64,000 bases of DNA. Origin: Pyronema omphalodes (taxonomy: Eukaryota > Ascomycota > Pezizomycetes > Pezizales > Pyronemataceae). The stretch lies in NCBI GenBank assembly GCA_024516155.1, contig JAJJXM010000023.1, forward strand, positions 620,001-684,000. The letters run 5' to 3'. A program made the translations under genes and the position numbers. Each line of letters opens with the position of its first letter. The first letter of the stretch is position 1. This document shows, one piece after another, positions 57,241 to 64,000 of the stretch. The notes under the pieces are model-generated. The model saw nothing but the letters and a program-made list of their open reading frames with translations. It was not told the DNA's origin and did not search any database.

Positions 57241-60200
57241 GATGCTTCCTTTCTTAACAAAAGATCATATAATTGATCGGGATGGTGGGATTGGGATGAA
57301 ACGGCGTGTAGAGGTCATATGGTAAGGCTGATAATATGCTAAAATTGAATATTGGATGCTTGGAAAGAACGTATGCATTAGGTCGTGTTGAAGATGGAGA
57401 TGGCTTGCAAGGATGGAAAGAAGGTGACACTTGACACTGGAATCGCAGAGTCATATGATAGAACATAAACGGCATGTTGTACGGGAGGATACGTACTATG
57501 GGCATTGGACTGTCGTTATTGTTTTCTGAATTGTATTCATTCGAGTGAAAATTATGTTGATGATTTTGGCTTGCCTTGGATTCGGCAATAGTCTGTAGAG
57601 ACCCAATTGGAATAAATGGTAAGTAAAAAACCTTTTTTTCAAAGATGGTGTTGAGGGTGGATGAGATTGGAATATCTCCGTTTTCTTAAAACGTTTTCTT
57701 TCTTTTCATTTGCCGTTTTGACTAGTTTCAGCTTTAAAAACCTACATGGACATTACCATTTCTACAATAACAAAAATCAAATATTCCTCTCACCTCGTCG
57801 TACACGGTACCAAGTGGTTGTGATTCACCGAAAATAGCAATGCCAATTTCAGTATCAATTTTTGATACTTCTATGTTTTCTATTCGTTTTGTTTCACACA
57901 GAGGATAAAGGTTACAGGGTAAAATCAGAATCAAAACACCGTATCGGTGCTTTCTGGACACTGGAGTCTGAAAATTACGCTGTGCACCCTGTCCGTGTCT
58001 GGTGTTCAGTGTTCAGTGTTTGTCTTGAGTATAATCGATTCCATGATTCACCGACGGCTAACTTTTGACAGTGTAGTCAGTTCGAAGGTGCATCCTTTAC
58101 AAAACCCATCGCGTACCATGGAAATGCTTCTTGCTAATTGCTCGCTATTCTTATTTCATGCCGAGCACTTCTTCCTTTCCCGCTTATTCCTACCGTAGTA
58201 CCCCTGCTGATCCATCTAGTGTTTTCCGGTGATACGATAACAGACACCATGAATGTTCTCTTGTTCAGTACTTCATACATCGTTTATTTCCCTTCCACAG
58301 ACCAAAAAAAAAAAAAAACCAATACTACCTGCTCTGTCAATGAACCAGTTCTGCTCTATATCCGGTGTTTCTTCATTTACAGCTGCGTCCCCCAGCTGCT
58401 CCGCCAACAAGTCCGTGTGTCTGCCCTTATCACAGTTCGTGAAGTCTGACAGCTGGACCTCAGATGCCGAGAAGAACTATAGTACTTCAGCTCGGGCCTA
58501 TTTCAACCAACCATCATACGGTAGGAGCTGTTTTGTGATAACGACTCGGCGGAGAGGTCACTGAGGAGCGTTGCGGGAGGCTTTTAGCGACAAAACAGCG
58601 CCCCAATAGAGTAGTAACACAAGCAGGCGGAGGAATGAAAATTAACGTCCAAATATTATACAAGATATTCCCAAGTGTAGAGATAATCATAAGACTAAAA
58701 CAGTCACGGTGATCAACACCGTAATTAGGCTGACGAATTCTTATAAATGTCATTCAATGTTCGCAAGGCAGTCAATATGGCTGGTTGAAAAATTCACGAC
58801 GCTGAGGTGGTGCTTACCCGAAATAGCAATTAGAATTTTATCGATTTTTGATACTTCCGTTTCCTCCATTCGTTTCACACATCCGATTGGAGTTAGCAGG
58901 AAGGTTCAGAATTGAAACACCGTATCGGTGCTTTCTGGACTCTGGACTCTGAACATTATGCTGTGTACCCTGTCCGTGTCTGGTGTTCAGTGTTCAGTGT
59001 TTGTCTTGAGTATAATCGATTCCATACACCACCGACGGCTAACTTTTGACAGTGCAGTCAGTTTGAAGGTGCATCCTTTACAAAACCTATTTCGTATTAT
59101 GGAAATGCTTCTTGTTAACTGCTGACTGGTGACTACAGACTACTGACGGCTGTCGTTTCCTTTCCTTTTCTTCCTCTTTCCTTCTTCCTTTATCCTTTTT
59201 CCTTTTTCCTTTTTCCTGTCCCCTTTGCTCTTGTTCATTTGATTTTGTTCCTTTTTCCTTCTCCCAGCCCCTTCCTTATTTCTTCCTATATCGTTTCCTT
59301 TGTTACTCTTACCGTTCTCCTTCTTTCTTCCTCCTTTTGCCTATCTCCTCATCGTTTCTTTCTCCCTGATCGGATATGACTCATGCGGGATGTTTCATGT
59401 ATATATGCCAGGCCTATTTCCCAGGCAATAGGACCGGTACAGGAAGAAGTATCAACCAAAATTGTTATTGCATTGTCATATTCCATATCATAACTGGTCT
59501 CTAAAAACATAATTTCGACGATAAAACTGAATAGAATACGAGTTGGCTTATAAGAATCAAAAGACTGATCAGGAATCACGAAAGATGATTAAACATTTCG
59601 GCATGCATCAGATTCCAATTCGGCCCGTCTTCTGTACAGACAAAGAGGAAAGAAAAGAAACATGAAACTTCAAAAAAAAGAAATAAGGAGACATTAAACA
59701 CTCATAGGACACAGACAAAAATGTCGGAAAGAAAAAGTTTTTTAATCATCAAAGTCGTATTAATCGGTTCACTACCGAAAGACGAAAAAAGACCAAGCAA
59801 CTAAACATGACCTAACCTTGTCTACTCCAACAATAAGCATAATGGAAACAAACAAAATATCCTGACCACAACGACCTTGCTAGGCATCTTTGGGTAAAAT
59901 GATCCCATTATCACCCATGCTAGGACGGTGCAATAACGATTTTTGTTGTGCTTCTTCATATTCCTTTGTGTCGTTCCTCACCGATTTGTTGGTCCCTATC
60001 ACAACACCCTATGCCTACCCTGTCCTCCTCGACTATCCTATAAAGCCCCATATTATCAGTCCGTCATCAATATCCAGATATACAAGAAATCACGTCTCCC
60101 TGTCCGCCATTATGAATGCTAACAAAAACTCATCCCCGCATTCAAATATGAAAGCTCAGAAATACACAGATAATGATAGTAAAAAAGTCAGAAATCATAC

Positions 60201-60411
60201 ATGATAAAAATGCCAATACATCAAGAAGGCCAAATAAAATGGAACCAAAATATCCAAAAACAAATACAACATGTTGGATCGGACGAGACCAGAAGATAAG
60301 AACCCAATACACCTCTACACTCAATATTCTCGACAACCCGTCCAAGGAAAAGAACAATTGCCGACAAAAAGAAATGACCACATTGGTCTGCACCCCGTCA
60401 TCTTTCAAAAT
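57241..60411. other. Blocks H and F, diverged copies, and pyrimidine tract
   Basis: 57760-58145 and about 58740-59130 are a tandem pair about 982 nt apart, nearly identical from CACCGTATCGGTGCTTTC onward. 58190-58560 is a diverged block F. 59150-59350 is a pyrimidine tract. 59385-60400 is 3' flank of cyclin A6 matching the A3 flank. No gene is supported. Confidence 0.45.
57936..58145. repeat. Tandem duplication unit (partner 58918-59130)
   Basis: Both units carry CACCGTATCGGTGCTTTC, GTCCGTGTCTGGTGTTC and GTGCATCCTTTACAAAACC, with few substitutions. The second is followed by the pyrimidine tract. Confidence 0.8.
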
Positions 60412-62610
60412 CTATTCTCGCAGTGGAAATGAATCCTGCCCACACCCCCTGTGATTTACGTTGCCCGGCGGGGTTTCTACGGAAGGCCCATGAGACTCGT
60501 AAGGCCAGTTTAAGTCTGCATCGACAGAGTCCTCGCAGGATATACTACGAGAGTGAACAGTCTCCCAAGAAGTTACCAACGTTCCCTCAAGGTCGTGGTT
60601 TGATGTTGTAAGAGCTGGAGCCTCTGGTGTAGCTAGCCAAGGGGTTGAGTTCGTTGCCTCTTGGGATGCAGGGATCTGGTGAGAATTCCAATCCAGGTTC
60701 ACTGGCTCAGATAACAGTTCCCAGATTTCTGGACTACCCAAATTGAATAGATCGCTGAACGACATGTTGTACGGCAATAGCGAGTTGTCGTTAAAAGAGA
60801 CTCCATCACCGGGATTTCTGATGGGACTTGGAACGATGGACGTTGTGCCAGGAGCCCTGGTGTTGGCGGGTGGAGGCTGTATCTGAGGCAACTCGTGTGC
60901 AGGCATTACATGGTCATGGAAATTTAAATTGTGCTGTTGCTCCTGTTGCTGCAGCTGTGGTCGCTGCTGCATGTCATGCTGCAGAATTGTCGGCTGCGAC
61001 TGAACAACTGCCTCGAAGTCAGGAACTGAAGAAAAATCCTGATGATTGTGTAGGTCCATGCAATTTAGCGGGAGGTCTGGAAGGAACAAACTATCACCAA
61101 CTGGCGCGGGCAGGTTATTTTCTACACCCGGACACTTTCGCTGCTGCTGCTGCTTTTGTGGTGCGACAATATTGAGCAAGACATTGGGCGGAGGATTCAT
61201 TTGCCATGGAGGTTGAGAAGCGGAGCCATCATAATAACTGGCTACCCCTTGGCTTGCCGGAAAGATTCCGAAAAGAGGTTGATCTGTTAATGATGCCGCT
61301 GTAGTGAATTGATTCCCTTGGTCATTCTGACCCTGCGGGTCCGCCACCGGCATTGGATAGCGCGCCATTCGTTTGAGAGGGGTTGTCTCTTGCACGGTGC
61401 TATGATCCAAACTTCTTTTCCTCGCAGCCGGAAAGTCCTTGCTGGTTGTAATGTTATCAGTGTCAAATGGTACTTGCAGGCTAGGCATTGGAACTGGACG
61501 GTCATGAATATAAGGACCGGGAAGAATCATTCTGCTTGTTGAGTTTCCGGGCAGAGCACCAGAATTGTCCATTTTCGGTGCTGCATTTGATGACAGTATC
61601 AACATAGCATTCTCATAGTATGTATGAAAATGTATCAGTCTTCCAGTCCATGACGCCCATTCTGCCTCGGAGATGTAAAGGTTATAATCCATATTCTGTA
61701 GAAAATGGATTTCAGTATCCTTCATTTCGTGAAAGCTGATTCCAGAGAAATTTTCCTATGCTTTCTCAGAATATCTGTAGTCCTCAAGGTCTGTTACGGC
61801 ATATCATCAGCACTTTTCCGGTGATCAAGTTGCAGATATCAGGAAATATCATGGTACTGGTAAGTCACGTAATATTGGGGGGGGGGGGGGGTTATACACT
61901 TATATGCCAGTCTCAAGGCGACTGTAAATAACCTACATTGACTACCCAGTAGCCCCTTCCTCGCAGGATTCATTTTCTTCAGTCGAAAAATATACAGAAG
62001 TGCCAATGACACAAGGTTCAATGACACGCCTGATGCATCGATAAGAATTGCAATCCATGTGAGAAATGTAGTATCTGGAATGGCGTGCTTGGATAGTTGC
62101 TGCTGAGAAAGGTGGGAAATATGAATCCCATCTGCGATCATTTGCAACAACCCGGCGGATTCAAACCAGATTAAACAGGTCATCTTCAGGAAATGCAAAA
62201 TGGAAAATTAGCAACTATGTAACCAAGGAAATGATCCATGGCGTAGAATATAGTCTCCGCAGGAGTTGGAAACGATGTGGGTAATGCATGGGGCTATTGA
62301 GCGAAGAATTCACCTTTGCAGCAAAATCTGCCATCGCCATCTTTGACAGCATGGTATCATCCAAAAACACCGTTGCCTCTCCTGATCCTGTACTGGAAGG
62401 CGCTGTATCTGGTTCACGTTGTGAGTCCTTAGTGCTGTCTGGGTGGTCTGATATTGAACTTAAATCGCCGCTATCATGTCTTCGCTGTTGTTCACTTGGT
62501 AATATTGCGGGAACCCCTATATCATCGCCTTGTAAGTCTTCACTTGGCCATGCATATTCTGGGTGTCCAGAAAAATCCTGTGGTTGTAGTATACCAGCAG
62601 AATTTTCCAT
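60412..62610 (-). pseudogene. Cyclin copy A6 with a nonsense codon in the cyclin box
   Basis: Exons on the minus strand: 62610-62314 (MENSAG start), 62183-61898 (286 nt) and 61790-60412. Introns are 130 and 107 nt. The second intron begins GTATAA and holds a C15 run three bases later. The spliced frame keeps LTWIAILIDASG, FTVALRLAYK, YLEDYRYSEKA and GISFHEM with DTEIHFLQNM. The Trp codon of the TWADVSG motif is TAG (61758-61756). Reading from there gives a product of about 205 residues. Downstream the frame is open for 437 codons from an ATG at 61725, covering the rest of the cyclin box and a Gln/Pro-rich tail like A1. A recent pseudogene is most likely; readthrough or reinitiation is possible. 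Confidence 0.7.
61877..61891. repeat. Poly-G/C tract in cyclin A6 intron 2
   Basis: Fifteen G on the plus strand, directly downstream of the 5' splice site on the coding strand. Confidence 0.85.
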
Positions 62611-64000
62611 CCTGTGACAATGGCTCCTTGGAAATAGTGAAGTCTTCTGAGGGCTTCAGTCTGTGATTATATGCAGCTTTGCTGGTTTCACCTTGCGTGT
62701 GAATTTGTCGAAGACCGTCAATGTGATTCTGGCTGGGCTGACAAGCTTCGTGACAGAGAAAATGACAGTGATGGTAGCGGTTGGTCCGGTATGGAATATG
62801 GGGCAGGCTCCGTGCTGAGACGATATCTAGTCTGTAATGGTGTGCCCAACTCCGTGCTGAATTGTGGGGATGGTGCAAGATACTAAGACAGAAGAGACCG
62901 GAGGGTGTACTTGTACAGTGGTTAAGGTCTTTCTGTTCAACGCTTCCAGGCACTGTAACCCGCAGATTGAGAATAGTAAGGAACGGCAGAAGTCCTACAA
63001 CTATTACTTATTCTTGAAGAATTGCTGTCGTTGTGAGGTACTGAGCTGAGAACGTCTTATTCGGGCTTTCTGAAACTTGGGTTGACGTAGAACGTATAGG
63101 TGGATCTTGGTGGTGTTGAGATGGTCTATTGGAACAGATCTGGGCTCGCTGAAAGAAGGGAAGTTATTAGATGCTGTAGCGGCTAGTACTTACTCCATCT
63201 GGCTGATGCCGCCGGGGTATGCTGTATCATACTTCGTGGAAGAGTGGTGGAGTGAAGGACGGTGTTGTCAGATCCCCCCGGGCGGAAGCGGGATTTTTCG
63301 AATGATCTGGAGTGATCAAGTACGCAAATATTATCTCGGAATATCATGTTCACACCATTGGACTGTTATCCTTCCAGATCGAGCACGGCTCCTTCTATTG
63401 CCATTGTCACTAGAGGCTTCTTAGGCCAGAGGAGTTTTGCAGTTTAGCGGGTCATGACTCTGCTGAGCCTGCATATTCTATACTCATTGCAATTGTGCCA
63501 GCTGCTGAGCTTGGAATTGCTGTCAAACCGAAGCATTCTGTGCAGTGGAATCCTCGGAATCTTGTGCGGCATTGAGAGCATCTTGTGTACTCGACTTCTG
63601 GATCCGCGAATGCAATGCGGCATTTGAGGAATCGGTAATATTCTGTTGCTCCTGCTTTTGCTGGTGATTTTCTGTGTTTTATCGTTCTTTATCTTGTACA
63701 TTTTGTGGCAGTTCAAAGTTATGTTTCCGGGCGCAGTGTGATGAACGAGTGACGCTAGGGTAACCCTCGGTGGGCTCACAACTAATGATGCACAAGGGTA
63801 AAAACATCACGTAAATGATCTGAACCGAGCACAGTTGTATTTTACGCAATAAAGAAGCATTGGATTTTCAATTATTCATCTCATTCCGCAGATAACGGAA
63901 AACATTCCTTTCCAATGTGTGCCGGGAAGTGAAATAGAAAAAATGCCCAAAGGAGGGATCTGGCGGAAATGCGTCGGTTACGCGGCGATGTCATACATAT
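62611..64000. other. Upstream side of cyclin A6 and unassigned sequence
   Basis: 62611-63300 is a diverged cyclin leader; the A1 start context is CACGGAG here, so that ATG is lost. On the minus strand at about 63455-63665 a Gln/Ala/Ser-rich reading with stops (QQKQEQQNITDSSNAALHS) looks like a relic of a Gln-rich coding tail. Nothing recognised from 63780 to the end. Confidence 0.4.

Noticed and set aside
1..64000. tRNA, rRNA or CRISPR arrays
   Set aside because: Several GGTTCGAAT-like words were inspected (for example 16703 and 1830) but none has matching acceptor and anticodon stems. No regularly spaced repeats of CRISPR type were seen, and none is expected in a fungus.

Overview
The window reads as nuclear DNA of a filamentous ascomycete (Pezizomycotina). 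The evidence is short introns of 48-180 nt with GTATGT/GTAAGT-type donors and CTAAC/CTGAC branch sites, fungus-specific genes (CHS7 chaperone, alternative NADH dehydrogenase, Clg1/Mug80-type cyclin), and two-unit TTAGGG tracts. The species cannot be fixed from the sequence alone.

Two kinds of DNA alternate. Single-copy 'housekeeping' islands hold ordinary conserved genes. The first is 18.9-28.9 kb: mitochondrial alternative NADH dehydrogenase NDE1, a centrin-like EF-hand protein, the spliceosomal/decay subunit LSM3 (a four-exon gene assembled here from short exons), and the chitin synthase export chaperone CHS7. The second is 51.7-55.3 kb: the CPSF30/YTH1 zinc-finger polyadenylation factor and one unrecognised acidic protein.

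Around them lies a mosaic of segmental duplications built from a few recurring blocks. (A) is a PHO80-type cyclin gene of the Clg1/Mug80 kind. Seven copies are visible: one intact 972-residue gene at 1142-4290, and six damaged copies at about 10.6-12.2, 39.0-41.3, 46.0-47.3, 49.2-50.4, 56.2-57.2 and 60.4-62.6 kb. The recurring 286-nt second exon identifies them. (B) is an F-box plus ankyrin-repeat gene: intact at 8732-9697 and 34814-35767, and frameshifted at 47860-48824. (D), (E), (F) and (H) are unidentified blocks that travel with them. D contains a conserved 86-codon ORF overlapping a (TTAGGG)2 motif. E contains a decayed fragment resembling the SMC4 hinge.

The layout is palindromic at large scale. 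Left arm 8383-16145 (B-A-E-D) is repeated in inverted orientation as right arm 42065-49172, with about 25.9 kb between them that includes the first housekeeping island. A second, direct duplication joins 40434-42672 to 49189-51500. Inside the arms a tract of about 2 kb looks free of substitutions while the rest has diverged, which suggests recent gene conversion. G/C homopolymers of 15-23 nt recur almost only in the duplicated DNA.

The main unusual feature is therefore a local, rapidly decaying amplification of a CDK-cyclin gene, physically linked to an expanding F-box/ankyrin family. One intact cyclin and two intact F-box genes survive. Any functional link between the two families (CDK phosphorylation feeding SCF ubiquitination) is inference only.
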